A stretch of DNA of 64,000 nucleotides from the NCBI GenBank assembly GCA_017940005.1, contig JAGAZO010000017.1, positions 230,155-294,154 of the forward strand, in the 5' to 3' direction. Position numbers and translations under genes: made by a program. Below the pieces are notes generated by a model, which was not told the DNA's origin, did not search any database, and saw only the letters and a program-made list of their open reading frames with translations. Position 1 is the first letter of the stretch. Every line of letters starts with the position of its first letter. This stretch comes from Treponema sp. GTDB lineage: Bacteria; Spirochaetota; Spirochaetia; Treponematales; Treponemataceae. Below, piece by piece: positions 16,777 through 26,364 of this stretch.

Positions 16777-19134
16777 CTATTCCTGTTTTTGCGTCTGTAT
16801 AAAATCACCTAATGTATATGAGCCATTTTCTTCAGATTTAGACATATATTGAGAAAGAGCAGCGCGCTCTTGCGCCTTTTTAAATTCTCGCGCAGAGAAG
16901 GCAACTTTTTCTTTTTCAACGCTCACATCGACAACATATACATTGATTTTATCGCCAACTTTGTAATTCTTTATAGCCTCTTCAAACGGCATACTGCGGT
17001 CGTCGCTCAAATTCGCTTTATTTACAAGGCCTTCAATTCCGTTCGGCGCCTTGACAAACACGCCGAAATCTGTAATTGAGGTGATTTCACCTTCAAGCGT
17101 CGTACCAGGACTGTAATCTTTCGCAAACTGTTTCCACGGATTGTCCGAAAGCTGTTTAATTCCAAGCTTTATACGATGATTTTCTGCATCGGACTCAATA
17201 ACAACCGCTTCAACTTCTTGGTCAACTTTAAGCTCACTGCCAGGATGCTTGACTTTTCTTGTCCATGAAATGTCGTCGCCATGTAGAAAACCGTCAATAC
17301 CTTCCTCAATTTCAATAAATGCGCCGACATTTGTTATCTTTACAATTTTTCCTTTTACATGCGTTCCGACAGGATATTTTTCACCGATTGTGTCCCATGG
17401 ATTTGCCATAACCTGTTTAATTCCAAGCGACACACGACCTGCCTGAATGTCATATCCCAAAACCATGCATGAAACTTCATCGCCAACTTTTACCATGTCT
17501 GAAGGCTTGTTAATTTTCTTTGTCCATGAAAATTCACTAATATGCACAAGTCCTTCAATGCCCTCTTCAAGCTCAATAAATGCACCAAAATCAGTGAGCT
17601 TTGTAACTTTGCCCGTTACCACATCGTTCACGTGATATTTTTCCTCAAAGTGCATCCATGGATCTTCTTGAAAATGCTTGAGCGAAAGGTTGATTCGTTT
17701 TTCTTCGTGGTCGAGACGAATAACTTTGAGCTCAATTTCTTGACCTTTTTTTACAAAATCTTTCGGCCGTGCAACATGCCCCCAGCTCATATCGTTGATA
17801 TGAAGCAGGCCATCAAAACCGCCTAAATCGATAAACGCACCAAAACTCGTAAAACTTTTTACTACGCCCTTTACCGTGTCACCAATTTGCGCTTTTGCAA
17901 AAAACTCTTCACGCACTTTATCGATTTGCTCTTCAAGATATTTTCTGCGGTTTACCACAACATTTGCTTTATTGTCTGAATAGAGGCGCTCTATATAAAA
18001 CTTTCCCGACACTCCGACAAGTGATTCCAGTTTTTCAACTTTCTGACTGTCGGACTGACTTACCGGCAAAAACGCATGAATACCGCCGCCTAGATCAACC
18101 TCGTAACCACCCTTTACTGATTTAGAAATTGTTCCATCGACAGGCATTTTTTCTTTAAACGCCTGGCTCACTTCTTTCCATAAGCGCTTTTCGTCCGCTT
18201 GCTTTTTAGAAATCGCAGGACCGTTGCGCCCATACTGATTAATGAGCTTTACTGTAACGGTATCTCCTACTTTCGGTTCAGTTGAGCCGAACTCCGCTCT
18301 CGGGATACTTCCCTCTGATTTGCAGTTCACATCAACGAAAACAGTGTCATCAGTGACCGCGACAATTTTTCCGTCAACGAGCTGACCGTCTTCCAGTACT
18401 TTCATACTGCTCAGAGATTCTTCTAATAATTGTGTCTGGGACTTTTCCTCGGAGTCTTGGAATAGTTCCTTCTCCACTTCCTTTCTTTCCATTTCTGACC
18501 CTTTGCTATAGATTTTGCCTATTATTATCGCACAAACTTGCTCTATCGTCAAGGTAGATGTATCAATATACACGGCATCTGGCGCAATCTTCAAAGCCCC
18601 CTCTCTTTTTGTTTTGTCGATTTCATCTCGCGCTTTAATAGCCGATTTTATCTCTTCAAGCGACAGCGCGCTCACCCCTTGTTTAAAACGGCGCTCTGCT
18701 TGTACATCAAGGGAGGCATCGAGATAAAATTTATAGTCCGCATGAGGAAATACGACAGTGGTCATATCGCGCCCTTCGCACACAATGCTCAACGATTTTG
18801 TCAATTCACGAAGGCGTGCATTCACAATATGACGCACTTCGGGAATAGCAGAAACCTGCGCCGCGTGTGCGCTTACGCTATCCTCATGCAGGCGGCTTTC
18901 CACATCAACACCGTTGAGAATGAGATGCCCGTTTTTATAGTCGAGCTTTTGCACACGGCAAAAATTGACAACGGCGCTTTCATTTTTCAAATCGATTTTA
19001 TTTTCAAGAAGCGCGAGCGTAAGCGCGCGGTAAAAGCTTCCGCTATTCAAAAATGTGATATTCAGTCGCTGCGCAATCAGAGCAGCAACAGTGCTTTTGC
19101 CCGTTCCCGCAGGTCCGTCTATTGCAATAACCAT
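16777..19134 (-). CDS. cmk-rpsA: Cytidylate kinase fused to 30S ribosomal protein S1
   Basis: 785 residues. Residues 1 to about 213 are cytidylate kinase: P-loop IDGPAGTGKSTVA, FLNSGSFYRALTL, and CEGRDMTTVVFPHADYKFYL, giving CMP/dCMP phosphorylation. Residues about 215-785 form a full S1 with six OB-fold repeats; the last four are easily read from their recurring GAFI(D/E)L/I cores (TSFGAFIDL, TDFGAFIEL, NVGAFIEI, TDFGVFV) and NPW repeat boundaries. S1 brings structured mRNAs to the ribosome. Fused cmk-rpsA reading frames are known in treponemes. An internal ATG at residue 215 with its own AAAGGG could also make free S1. It follows rluB by 15 bases. Confidence 0.95.
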   Translation of the reverse strand: MVIAIDGPAGTGKSTVAALIAQRLNITFLNSGSFYRALTLALLENKIDLKNESAVVNFCRVQKLDYKNGHLILNGVDVESRLHEDSVSAHAAQVSAIPEVRHIVNARLRELTKSLSIVCEGRDMTTVVFPHADYKFYLDASLDVQAERRFKQGVSALSLEEIKSAIKARDEIDKTKREGALKIAPDAVYIDTSTLTIEQVCAIIIGKIYSKGSEMERKEVEKELFQDSEEKSQTQLLEESLSSMKVLEDGQLVDGKIVAVTDDTVFVDVNCKSEGSIPRAEFGSTEPKVGDTVTVKLINQYGRNGPAISKKQADEKRLWKEVSQAFKEKMPVDGTISKSVKGGYEVDLGGGIHAFLPVSQSDSQKVEKLESLVGVSGKFYIERLYSDNKANVVVNRRKYLEEQIDKVREEFFAKAQIGDTVKGVVKSFTSFGAFIDLGGFDGLLHINDMSWGHVARPKDFVKKGQEIELKVIRLDHEEKRINLSLKHFQEDPWMHFEEKYHVNDVVTGKVTKLTDFGAFIELEEGIEGLVHISEFSWTKKINKPSDMVKVGDEVSCMVLGYDIQAGRVSLGIKQVMANPWDTIGEKYPVGTHVKGKIVKITNVGAFIEIEEGIDGFLHGDDISWTRKVKHPGSELKVDQEVEAVVIESDAENHRIKLGIKQLSDNPWKQFAKDYSPGTTLEGEITSITDFGVFVKAPNGIEGLVNKANLSDDRSMPFEEAIKNYKVGDKINVYVVDVSVEKEKVAFSAREFKKAQERAALSQYMSKSEENGSYTLGDFIQTQKQE
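18490..18504 (-). promoter_or_regulatory. Internal Shine-Dalgarno and ATG that could start free ribosomal protein S1
   Basis: Inside the fusion gene, AAAGGG (18504-18499) lies 6 bases before an in-frame ATG at 18492, exactly where S1 homology begins (MERKEVEK). Initiation here would give a 571-residue S1, the normal size of the free protein. Confidence 0.5.
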
Positions 19135-19149
19135 GCGACCTCCAAATTA

Positions 19150-19923
19150 TTAAAACTGTTCTATTGGCGAACTCTTGCACAAAGCAAGCAATCCACGTAT
19201 TTCCTGTTGTGTCAAAGCTCTAAACGCACCTTCTTTCAATTCGTCAGCAACAATATTGCCAATGCGCACGCGTTTGAGATATTTTATGCCAACTTCATAA
19301 CAAGCAAATACATTGCGTATCTCACGATTTTTACCCTCGATTAAAACAATGCGCATTGCATGTGAGTTGATTTCCTGTGCGCTTACACAACGATAAAACG
19401 TGTTTCCTATTCTGATGCCTTTTTCAAAATCGCGTGCAAGCGTTCGCGGCAAGCTGGTGCTCGTTCGCACCACGTATTCTTTTTCAAGCTCTGCCGAAGG
19501 ATGCGAGAGCGTTGCAGCAAACTCGCCGTCATTTGTAAAAATTATCAATCCAGTGCTGAACATGTCGAGCCGCCCCACATTGTAGAGCCGCTCCGCATAT
19601 ACGGACTTTAACAAATCAGCTGCTACTGGTCTGCCCTTTTCATCTGCAAGCGAGCACACATAGCCCGCGGGCTTGTTGAGCAGCACATAGCGTTTTTCAG
19701 TTTCAAGCGCAATCTCATCTCCGTCAACGCGCACAACATCACCAGGAGAAACTTTTGTACCGAGCTGCGTCACCACGCTGCCGTTCACTGAAACGCGTCC
19801 CGCAGCGATGTACGCTTCTGAAGCGCGGCGGCTCGCAACACCACAACGCGCAAGATATGCTTGAAGGCGCATCGGTTCTGAAAAATCAGCGGGCAAGCTC
19901 GAACCTCTCTTCTTCTTCCTCAT
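19150..19923 (-). CDS. rluB: Ribosomal large subunit pseudouridine synthase, RsuA/RluB type
   Basis: 257 residues. N-terminal S4 RNA-binding domain (MRLQAYLARCGVASRRASE, then GRVSVNG) and a pseudouridine synthase domain with VLLNKPAGYVCS, the catalytic-Asp motif NVGRLDMFSTGLIIFTNDGE, and the C-terminal GKNREIRNVFACYE signature. It isomerises a uridine in rRNA. Start is uncertain: ATG 19923 lies inside the end of scpB (38-base overlap) and ATG 19872 would begin directly with the S4 domain; neither has a strong ribosome site, so coupling to scpB translation is likely. Order scpB-rluB-cmk is common in bacteria. Confidence 0.9.
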   Translation of the reverse strand: MRKKKRGSSLPADFSEPMRLQAYLARCGVASRRASEAYIAAGRVSVNGSVVTQLGTKVSPGDVVRVDGDEIALETEKRYVLLNKPAGYVCSLADEKGRPVAADLLKSVYAERLYNVGRLDMFSTGLIIFTNDGEFAATLSHPSAELEKEYVVRTSTSLPRTLARDFEKGIRIGNTFYRCVSAQEINSHAMRIVLIEGKNREIRNVFACYEVGIKYLKRVRIGNIVADELKEGAFRALTQQEIRGLLALCKSSPIEQF

Positions 19924-20425
19924 CAAGCTTAGGAAGCTCTGCAATGCTGTTGAGTCTGAAAAATTTTAAAAATTCCTTTGTGGTGCCGAAAAGCGTCGGT
20001 TTCCCTGGCACATCTTTTTTGCCCACTTCTTTTATTAAATTTCTCTCTGAAAGCAGACGAATCATGTTGTCGGCAGAAACGCCGCGAATAGCTTCAATCT
20101 CTGCGCGCGTAATGGGCTGCGAATATGCGATAATCGAGAGCGTCTCCATTGCGGAGCGAGAAAGCCTGCCCGCACTTTTAGAACCGTATCGCTCGCGGAG
20201 CACATTCCACATCTCTTTTTTGGGAACGAGCGCCCAGCCGCCTGTTATCATCTGAAGCTCAATGCCTGACGAATGTGCGCCCGTCATTTCTTTGATATTT
20301 TCAATGCACTTGCGCACCACTTCGACTGAAAGCTCTGAAACGTGCGCGAGTGATTTTTCACTTATCGGCTCGCTTTCGAGAAAAAGAATTGTTTCAACAA
20401 GCGCAGTCTCTTTTTCCAACTCCAT
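19886..20425 (-). CDS. scpB: Segregation and condensation protein B
   Basis: 179 residues with two winged-helix domains: LVETILFLESEPISEKSLAH at the start and the signature AMETLSIIAYSQPITRAEIE, followed by DNMIRLLSERNLIKEVGK and GKPTLFGTT. ScpB is the kite-type subunit that with ScpA and Smc forms bacterial condensin for chromosome segregation. AAAGGAG lies upstream; a TTG six bases earlier is an alternative start. It is followed by rluB with an overlap. A hairpin terminator separates it from scpA, so it may have its own promoter. Confidence 0.93.
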   Translation of the reverse strand: MELEKETALVETILFLESEPISEKSLAHVSELSVEVVRKCIENIKEMTGAHSSGIELQMITGGWALVPKKEMWNVLRERYGSKSAGRLSRSAMETLSIIAYSQPITRAEIEAIRGVSADNMIRLLSERNLIKEVGKKDVPGKPTLFGTTKEFLKFFRLNSIAELPKLDEEEEERFELAR

Positions 20426-20470
20426 GAGCAAAAATCTCCTTTACCAATAACATTGTTAAAATACAACGCG

Positions 20471-20548
20471 CAAAAAATTATTAAAGAAACACTGATTCCC
20501 GCCTCGCTTGCCTGCTGGCAAAACAGGAATAATAATCAGCGTTTTCTT
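20471..20548 (-). terminator. Rho-independent terminator after scpA
   Basis: Minus strand: an arm at 20548-20534 starting just at the scpA stop pairs with 20497-20484 (about 14 bp with G-U pairs), with an inner TTGCC/GGCAA hairpin, followed by a run ending in TTTTTT at about 20476-20471. Confidence 0.65.
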
Positions 20549-21383
20549 AATTGCTCGCTTCGGGCACAATCTTGTCAACAGTGATTTCGCGCAACACAGT
20601 CTCCGCGGCGACATCTGCCCGTCTGCATATTTTTATATCACCAAACAGGCGATTTTGGAATACGAGCACCATCATGCTTTTGACAGCCTCAAGAATCGCC
20701 ATAAACGAGCAGATTATGTCCATTTCATTGCCGGGACGCGTAATCAAATCGGTAAACATGCATTCATCCGAATCGTCAAGCTTCTCATTTATGAGCGTAA
20801 TTTTTTCGTTGATTGAAATTTCTTCGTACATGTTCAGTATCTTTTCGTTTGAATACTGCTGCATCATGTCGTGAAAAATCTTTTGCATTTGCTGGAGCAA
20901 ATCCCATGTGTCTATCTGCTCCCACACTGCATCATCGTTGTCAAACGGGAGCACGCGCTGAATTTTTGCACGTTCAAAATTCCATTCGGACGTGTCTTCC
21001 TGCTCCTCCATGAGTTGCGAAAGCCGTTTGAATTTTTGATACTCAATCAATTTGTCGACAAGCTCGCGGCGCGGGTCTTCATCGTCATCGTCGTACGCTA
21101 TTTCAACAGGGAGCAGCATGCGGCTCTTTATGTACAGGAGCTTGGCAGCCCAGTTGTAAAATTCAGACAAGTCGCCTAAATCTGTCTGAACAGCATAATC
21201 AAGATACTCAAGATACTGGTCAGTGATTTCGGCGATGGGAATGTCATAAATGTTTACTTTGCTTTCACGGATAAGCGACCACAGTAAATCGAGCGGACCT
21301 TCAAACTCGCCCGCCGTATACGTGCGCTTTGTGCCATTCGCTTGTGGAGCGCTGAATGTTGTCCCTTGTGCTTCATCTGTCAT
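20547..21383 (-). CDS. scpA: Segregation and condensation protein A
   Basis: 278 residues. The kleisin of the Smc-ScpAB condensin. The N-terminal Smc-neck-binding part has FEGPLDLLWSLIRESKVNIY and IPIAEITDQYLEYLD, which are diagnostic, then AAKLLYIKSRMLLP; the C-terminal winged helix has FMAILEAVKSMMVLVFQNRL. The acidic middle is linker-like. Start at ATG 21383, overlapping folK's last 11 bases. It is an operon member after recA and folK, with a terminator at its end. Confidence 0.92.
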   Translation of the reverse strand: MTDEAQGTTFSAPQANGTKRTYTAGEFEGPLDLLWSLIRESKVNIYDIPIAEITDQYLEYLDYAVQTDLGDLSEFYNWAAKLLYIKSRMLLPVEIAYDDDDEDPRRELVDKLIEYQKFKRLSQLMEEQEDTSEWNFERAKIQRVLPFDNDDAVWEQIDTWDLLQQMQKIFHDMMQQYSNEKILNMYEEISINEKITLINEKLDDSDECMFTDLITRPGNEMDIICSFMAILEAVKSMMVLVFQNRLFGDIKICRRADVAAETVLREITVDKIVPEASN

Positions 21384-21948
21384 AGTGTGCCTCGTCAAGA
21401 AACGGATAATGACTGCCTCCCAACAGCATTCCGTAAAATTCTTTTGCGTCCATATGAAGCTGCACGTCTTGCGTAAAGAGCAACTTGAGGGACGCGGCGT
21501 ATTTTTCCCTTATCACATCATCGGCACAATCGCTTAAAATCTCCACAAGCGGCACGAGCACAAACGCGCGCTCATTCATGCGTGGGTGCGGAATTACAAG
21601 GTCGCTGTCGCACACTGTCTCGTCGCCAAAAAGCAAAATATCTATGTCGAGCGGACGCGGACCAAAACGTATTTCGTTTTTTCGATTGCGCCCGTATTTT
21701 TTTTCGATGTTATTAATTTTTTTTAAAAGGGCATACGGCGTAACGCTGTCGTGCACATCGCCCCGCACAACCATGTTGTAAAAATCTGGCTGCTGCACAA
21801 CATACATCGGGCTTGTCTTATACACAGACGAAAAAACAACGCGCTGCATATGATTTCTCAACTCATCGCATGCGGCAGCAAGCAGCTGCACAGGCGCTTT
21901 TCCGCCACACGACATATTCGAGCCAAGCGCAAGCGTTACGCGCGTCAC
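21373..21948 (-). CDS. folK: 2-amino-4-hydroxy-6-hydroxymethyldihydropteridine pyrophosphokinase
   Basis: 191 residues, GTG start 2 bases after the recA stop. Signatures of HPPK are present in order: TLALGSNM at the start, FSSVYKTSPMYVVQQPDFYN, and FGPRPLDIDILLFGDE with the catalytic Asp pair, then IPHPRMNERAFVLVPL. It transfers pyrophosphate from ATP to hydroxymethyl-dihydropterin in folate synthesis. It is about 30 residues longer than E. coli FolK because of a C-terminal extension (DVQLHMDAKEFYGML...). Placed between recA and scpA; no other folate gene is in the window. Confidence 0.93.
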   Translation of the reverse strand: MTRVTLALGSNMSCGGKAPVQLLAAACDELRNHMQRVVFSSVYKTSPMYVVQQPDFYNMVVRGDVHDSVTPYALLKKINNIEKKYGRNRKNEIRFGPRPLDIDILLFGDETVCDSDLVIPHPRMNERAFVLVPLVEILSDCADDVIREKYAASLKLLFTQDVQLHMDAKEFYGMLLGGSHYPFLDEAHYDR

Positions 21949-21950
21949 AG

Positions 21951-23177
21951 CTAGAAAAGCTCCTGCTTTATGTCGTCTTTTGCTGCAACCTTTTGCTTTG
22001 CCGCACTTTGCGCCTCTGCAGCAGCTGTTTGCTTCGCCGCGCCTGTTGCGTCTTTTGCTTCGGCAGATTTTGCAGCTGCCTTTGCCGCCGCTGTTTCAGC
22101 AGATTTCTGAGCAGCTTTTACCGGCTCGCCTTCTTTTGTTTTGAGCACTTGACCGGGAAAAAGCTGTGCGCGCAATTTTGATTCGAGCGTTTCTGCATAT
22201 TCTTTATTATTTGTTAAAAATGCAACGGCGTTTTCTTTCCCTTGCCCTATTTTGTCGTCGCCAGCAGTATACCACGCGCCGCGCTTGTCGATGAGTCCGT
22301 GTTTCACCGCAGAGTCGAGCAAACTCGCGGGAGCAGAAACGCCTTTGCCAAAATAAATGTCAAGCTCTACTTTGCGGAACGGCGGCGCCATTTTGTTTTT
22401 GACAACTTTTACGCGCACGCGGTTGCCCATAGCATCTTCGTCGCCTTTACCGTCAATCGATTCAATACGGCGGATTTCAAGGCGCACAGACGAATAGAAT
22501 TTGAGCGCGTTGCCGCCTGTCGTCGTTTCAGGGTTTCCAAACATAATGCCTATCTTCATGCGGATTTGATTGATAAACACGAGAATGCAGTTTGATTTCC
22601 CGATAATTGCAGTAAGTTTACGCAACGCCTGGCTCATAAGGCGCGCCTGCAATCCCATCATTGCGTCTCCCATGTCGCCTTCAATCTCTTTTTGCGGCGT
22701 GAGCGCGGCAACAGAGTCGACAACGACAATATCAACGGCACCACTCCTGATAAGGCTTTCAGTGATTTCAAGCGCCTGCTCGCCAGTGTCAGGCTGCGAC
22801 ACCCACAAGTCGTCAATGTTTACGCCGAGATTTTTTGCATACTGCGGGTCAAGCGCGTGCTCCGCGTCTACAAACGCTGCAATGCCGCCGAGCTTTTGCG
22901 TTTCTGCAATTGCGTGAAGCGCGAGCGTCGTTTTTCCAGAGCTTTCAGGTCCATACATTTCTATGATGCGCCCACGCGGATACCCGCCAATACCGAGCGC
23001 TTCATCAAGCAAGATTGAACCGGAAGGAATCACCTCAAAACCCGCGGCATTCGCTTTTGTGCCGAGCTTCATGAGCGAGCCCGCGCCATATTGCTTCTCG
23101 ATTTGAAGGCGCGCTGCTTCAAGCGCTTTCAATTTCTCCGACATGTCTGTCGGCTGACTTACAGCTTGTGTTGCCAT
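21951..23177 (-). CDS. recA: DNA recombinase RecA
   Basis: 408 residues. Core RecA features: N-terminal [12 protein letters not shown], Walker [14 protein letters not shown], Walker [15 protein letters not shown], loop 2 region [33 protein letters not shown]. Binds ssDNA, drives strand exchange and triggers LexA cleavage. The C-terminal 55 or so residues are an Ala/Lys-rich low-complexity tail ([20 protein letters not shown]) longer than usual, ending in KQELF. GAGGT precedes the ATG. No LexA-box was recognised upstream. It heads a recA-folK-scpA operon. Confidence 0.97.
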   Translation of the reverse strand: MATQAVSQPTDMSEKLKALEAARLQIEKQYGAGSLMKLGTKANAAGFEVIPSGSILLDEALGIGGYPRGRIIEMYGPESSGKTTLALHAIAETQKLGGIAAFVDAEHALDPQYAKNLGVNIDDLWVSQPDTGEQALEITESLIRSGAVDIVVVDSVAALTPQKEIEGDMGDAMMGLQARLMSQALRKLTAIIGKSNCILVFINQIRMKIGIMFGNPETTTGGNALKFYSSVRLEIRRIESIDGKGDEDAMGNRVRVKVVKNKMAPPFRKVELDIYFGKGVSAPASLLDSAVKHGLIDKRGAWYTAGDDKIGQGKENAVAFLTNNKEYAETLESKLRAQLFPGQVLKTKEGEPVKAAQKSAETAAAKAAAKSAEAKDATGAAKQTAAAEAQSAAKQKVAAKDDIKQELF

Positions 23178-23240
23178 TGCATTACCTCTTCAAATAATTT
23201 CCCACCATATATATTGTCGCAAATATTCGTTTTTACGCGC

Positions 23241-23271
23241 TTTCTTGAAAATACTTCACGGTTTTTCAAGA
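23241..23271 (-). terminator. Stem-loop at the end of the rpe operon
   Basis: A 10-bp stem (23271-23262 with 23250-23241) spans the stop codon region of the 23256 gene, before recA. It lacks a T-run, so it may be a weak terminator or an mRNA 3'-end stabiliser. Confidence 0.35.
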
Positions 23272-24365
23272 AAATCATGCACGCTTTGATACACAGCATG
23301 TCCTTCAAGGCAAAGCCGCCCGTTCTCTGTCGTTATTTTACCGAGCACCCGCACAGGCTGCGCGCTTGCAATTCCCGGGTTTGATGCGAACGAGAGCGGC
23401 ACAATCCCTTCGATTTTTTCCGGCGTCTCGTAACCGACAAGAAAATCGCAGCGATATGATGTTCCTCGCATCTCCGCGTTCGCAACGCGTCCCGACCATA
23501 CGGCAAAGCAATCCATGTACAACGCAACATTGCCCGCAACATCGCCATATGACGGATTGTCAGTAATCGTATCGAATGTTGGAATAGCGAGGTACTCCAT
23601 GAGCAGCCGCGCTTTTTGTTTAATTGACGGAACTGCGTTTGAATTCAAAATCCTGTTTATCTCAACTTGCGCTGCATTGTCGCGATACGATTGGAAATAA
23701 CGCTGCGCGTTTGCATAGCTTTCTGTAATCTCTTTATTCGACAGAATAAATTTATATACGCTTCCCGCCATATCTTTTTCCTGTGCATTTTTTGACTCGT
23801 CGGCTGAAAGCACAAATGCAGATAGATCTGCGCGGCTGCCATTCACATGACTTTTACGCACATTTACAACGAGCAATACCACGAACACACCGAGCGCGCA
23901 CGCTGCAAGCGGAATCACTGCGCTCCATATGGTTTTACTCCATGAAGCTTTAAGCGGCGGATAAAATCTTTCAATTCTTCCGTCATCTATCCAACGGCAG
24001 ATAGTGTTGTAGTCGCCTTTTGCACGGATAAATTCGAGCGCGCTTTTTGCAATTTTATGATCGGGCTCGTTCTCAAGTATCTCAAGATAATATTGAATGG
24101 CACGCTCCGTGTCGCCGCGCCGCAAAAAAAGCGCTGCTTGTCCGAGCAGCAAGTTCGTATCGGTAAGTTTGATTTCACGTGCGCGCTGATAATACACAGA
24201 TGCAGTGCCCGCATCACCAGCATAGAGGCACGCAGTTGCAAGGAGCAGATAGTAGTCGAAATTGTTTTCGTAAATTTCTCTGCGGCTTTCAAGCAATGTG
24301 ATTGCAGAAGAAAAATCTCTGTGCTTCATGAGCCGTTCAGCACCGTTGAGAACATCACGTGCCAT
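23256..24365 (-). CDS. TPR protein with one membrane helix, unknown function
   Basis: 369 residues. The first 120 residues are TPR units (RDFSSAITLLESRREIYENN; LLATACLYAGDAGTASVYYQ; RGDTERAIQYYLEILENEPD). A membrane helix follows at about 147-168 (WSAVIPLAACALGVFVVLLV), then a 200-residue extracytoplasmic domain with no recognised family. No signal peptide, so the TPR part is predicted cytoplasmic. The ATG is 2 bases after the upstream stop. Last gene of the rpe operon. Confidence 0.75.
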   Translation of the reverse strand: MARDVLNGAERLMKHRDFSSAITLLESRREIYENNFDYYLLLATACLYAGDAGTASVYYQRAREIKLTDTNLLLGQAALFLRRGDTERAIQYYLEILENEPDHKIAKSALEFIRAKGDYNTICRWIDDGRIERFYPPLKASWSKTIWSAVIPLAACALGVFVVLLVVNVRKSHVNGSRADLSAFVLSADESKNAQEKDMAGSVYKFILSNKEITESYANAQRYFQSYRDNAAQVEINRILNSNAVPSIKQKARLLMEYLAIPTFDTITDNPSYGDVAGNVALYMDCFAVWSGRVANAEMRGTSYRCDFLVGYETPEKIEGIVPLSFASNPGIASAQPVRVLGKITTENGRLCLEGHAVYQSVHDFLEKP

Positions 24366-24367
24366 GC

Positions 24368-25477
24368 TTATCGACGCTCCAGCCTTTCCATAATTTCATT
24401 GAGTTCAGCATTCAAATGTGCAAGTTCGTCCATGCTTATCTCAGAGTCATTGTTGTCGAGCGCATTGATTCTATCAATGAGCATCTGTACATATTCGGGA
24501 TTGAGCTTCCAGTCGGAAGATACTGGCGATTGCGCTATATCTGTACGGCTTTTAGCATCGCCATGTTTATACAATTCGTCAATAGATGCAATATACGTCT
24601 CACCTAACGGAGGCTTTCTGTCGGCAGACAGCGCAATGTAAAACACAATTTGTGAAGAATCGCTCGGGGCAAGTTCAGCAGCAGGCCAGTTCACCGCAAT
24701 CGTTGAATTGTTATACGATATGACGCTGTCAAACGAACGCGAAGGAACAGCTACAGGAATCCACAGTGGCAATGACACGGTGTCTTTATTTCCAAGCGTT
24801 ACCACTTCAGGAGGCGTAATATCACCACCATGCAACAACAACTGCATGCATGAATAGTCGCCCTGCGTCAAAATCCATTTTTCATTTTCCATTCCGTAAT
24901 ACTGTTTCTCAGAATTTATCAATTTTGAATTGACCGTTGAAAAATGCGCGCTCGTTTTTTCGCCAAGCACAGTGTCAAACACGCCTTTGAGCGCAAACGA
25001 GTTTTTCTTGCGTCCGACATTTGTGACTGTTGCGACAATCTTGAGCACGTCGTATTCACCATCCGAGACAGACTGCACAATTTCAAAACCTACTCTAACT
25101 GTTGCACTGTTACCTACTCTGTACATAAGGCACACGCCACTATCAGTCTGTTCGCCTTTTGCAGCCACGCCGTTCAAAGTGCTCAGTCGATACTCTGTTT
25201 TTCCTGTAAGCAGCGAAAAATATGTTGAAGTAAAATTATCGCTTCCTGAAAACACAGGTTCTTCTCCGCTTTCTCTGCCAACCGCATACAGCTGGAATGT
25301 GCCTTTGTTGCCATGCAAAATGAGCTTCACAATGCCTGCAGAATACTGCAACGTGTCGCCTTTTTTTATGACAGTCACACTTGCTGGCGTCTCTCTTTTT
25401 CCTTTCGCAAAAACAACTTCATTATTAAAAGAAAAAAATGTAAAACATAGTATGAGCGCAGCAGTATGTATTTTCAT
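24368..25477 (-). CDS. Exported protein of unknown function
   Basis: 369 residues. Signal peptide MKIHTAALILCFTFFSFNNE with cleavage near VVFA-KG. The mature part is beta-rich (alternating polar and hydrophobic residues, many Val/Thr/Ser/Gly), like the beta-sandwich domains of spirochaetal periplasmic proteins, and ends with an acidic helical stretch (DELAHLNAELNEIMERLERR) that could be a short coiled coil. No known family is recognised. Overlaps the upstream gene by ATGA with GGAGGTG as ribosome site, so it is made together with the CpoB-like TPR protein. Confidence 0.7.
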   Translation of the reverse strand: MKIHTAALILCFTFFSFNNEVVFAKGKRETPASVTVIKKGDTLQYSAGIVKLILHGNKGTFQLYAVGRESGEEPVFSGSDNFTSTYFSLLTGKTEYRLSTLNGVAAKGEQTDSGVCLMYRVGNSATVRVGFEIVQSVSDGEYDVLKIVATVTNVGRKKNSFALKGVFDTVLGEKTSAHFSTVNSKLINSEKQYYGMENEKWILTQGDYSCMQLLLHGGDITPPEVVTLGNKDTVSLPLWIPVAVPSRSFDSVISYNNSTIAVNWPAAELAPSDSSQIVFYIALSADRKPPLGETYIASIDELYKHGDAKSRTDIAQSPVSSDWKLNPEYVQMLIDRINALDNNDSEISMDELAHLNAELNEIMERLERR

Positions 25478-26364
25478 CGAGCACCTCCGTCGAGCATATT
25501 TTGCACTTGGCGCGCTTTTTCTTTCAAACGCAAAATATACTCATTTACCTGCGGCTGCTCATCTGCATTTTCAGGGATAGAAGCCATATGCAATTCAAGC
25601 TCTGCAATCTGCGCACGGAGAATGGCAATCTCCGAAACAAGTTCGCTATTTTGCCGCTGCAAATCGGAGACACGTTGCAAGGTGTTTGACGCATTGATAG
25701 TGTCATATGTTTTCAACTGCTTCTCATATCCTTCTTTTGCAGACAGATATGCTTCTCCTGTTTTTTTAAGGAGATGCAATAACTTTTCTTCGCGGGTACG
25801 CTGCGCAATCGTCTCGAGTCGAAACTGTGCAGCGCTTGCCTTTGCATCTTCAGGATATTCATCAACAATACGCGCATAAAGGGCGCGCGCTTCATCGTAA
25901 TTGTATCCCGAAAAAAAAGATTCGGCTATCCAAAAAAGCGCAGACGCATACAATTCATCGTCACGATACTGATGGCAAAAATCGCTTAAGAGCAGCACTG
26001 CTTTTTCGTAATCACCGAGATAAAACGATGCGCGCCCTTTTTGATACTGCACATACGATACATACATACTGTCCGGGAATGAATGCAGATAGTAATCGCA
26101 GTCGAGCGCCGCCTCCGCATATGATGCCGCGTACATCTCAGACGCAATGAGCATATACCACGTTTCAGCAGTATCATTGACGGGAAAGGCAGTCGCTTTG
26201 CGCAACAGCAACATTGCCGAATACCAGTCACCTTTTTTGAATGCATCGCACCCTTGCACAAATGCTTCATTTTCAACAGTGCGTGCCACGCCATATCCTG
26301 TAAAAAGCAGCAATAGCACGCACGCATATGCTCCTGCCTTTATACGCGTCGATTGTAGCTTCAT
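25474..26364 (-). CDS. Periplasmic TPR protein with C-terminal coiled coil (CpoB/YbgF-like)
   Basis: 296 residues. Signal peptide (AGAYACVLLLLFTGYGVA), then TPR repeats: FVQGCDAFKKGDWYSAMLLL, YQKGRASFYLGDYEKAVLLL, ALFWIAESFFSGYNYDEARA and VDEYPEDAKASAAQFRLE. The last 90 residues are a heptad-rich coiled coil (LQRVSDLQRQNSELVSEIAI...). CpoB/YbgF has the same parts in reverse order (coiled coil first), so this is an analogue rather than a clear orthologue. ATGA overlap with rpe upstream and the next gene downstream. Confidence 0.75.
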   Translation of the reverse strand: MKLQSTRIKAGAYACVLLLLFTGYGVARTVENEAFVQGCDAFKKGDWYSAMLLLRKATAFPVNDTAETWYMLIASEMYAASYAEAALDCDYYLHSFPDSMYVSYVQYQKGRASFYLGDYEKAVLLLSDFCHQYRDDELYASALFWIAESFFSGYNYDEARALYARIVDEYPEDAKASAAQFRLETIAQRTREEKLLHLLKKTGEAYLSAKEGYEKQLKTYDTINASNTLQRVSDLQRQNSELVSEIAILRAQIAELELHMASIPENADEQPQVNEYILRLKEKARQVQNMLDGGAR

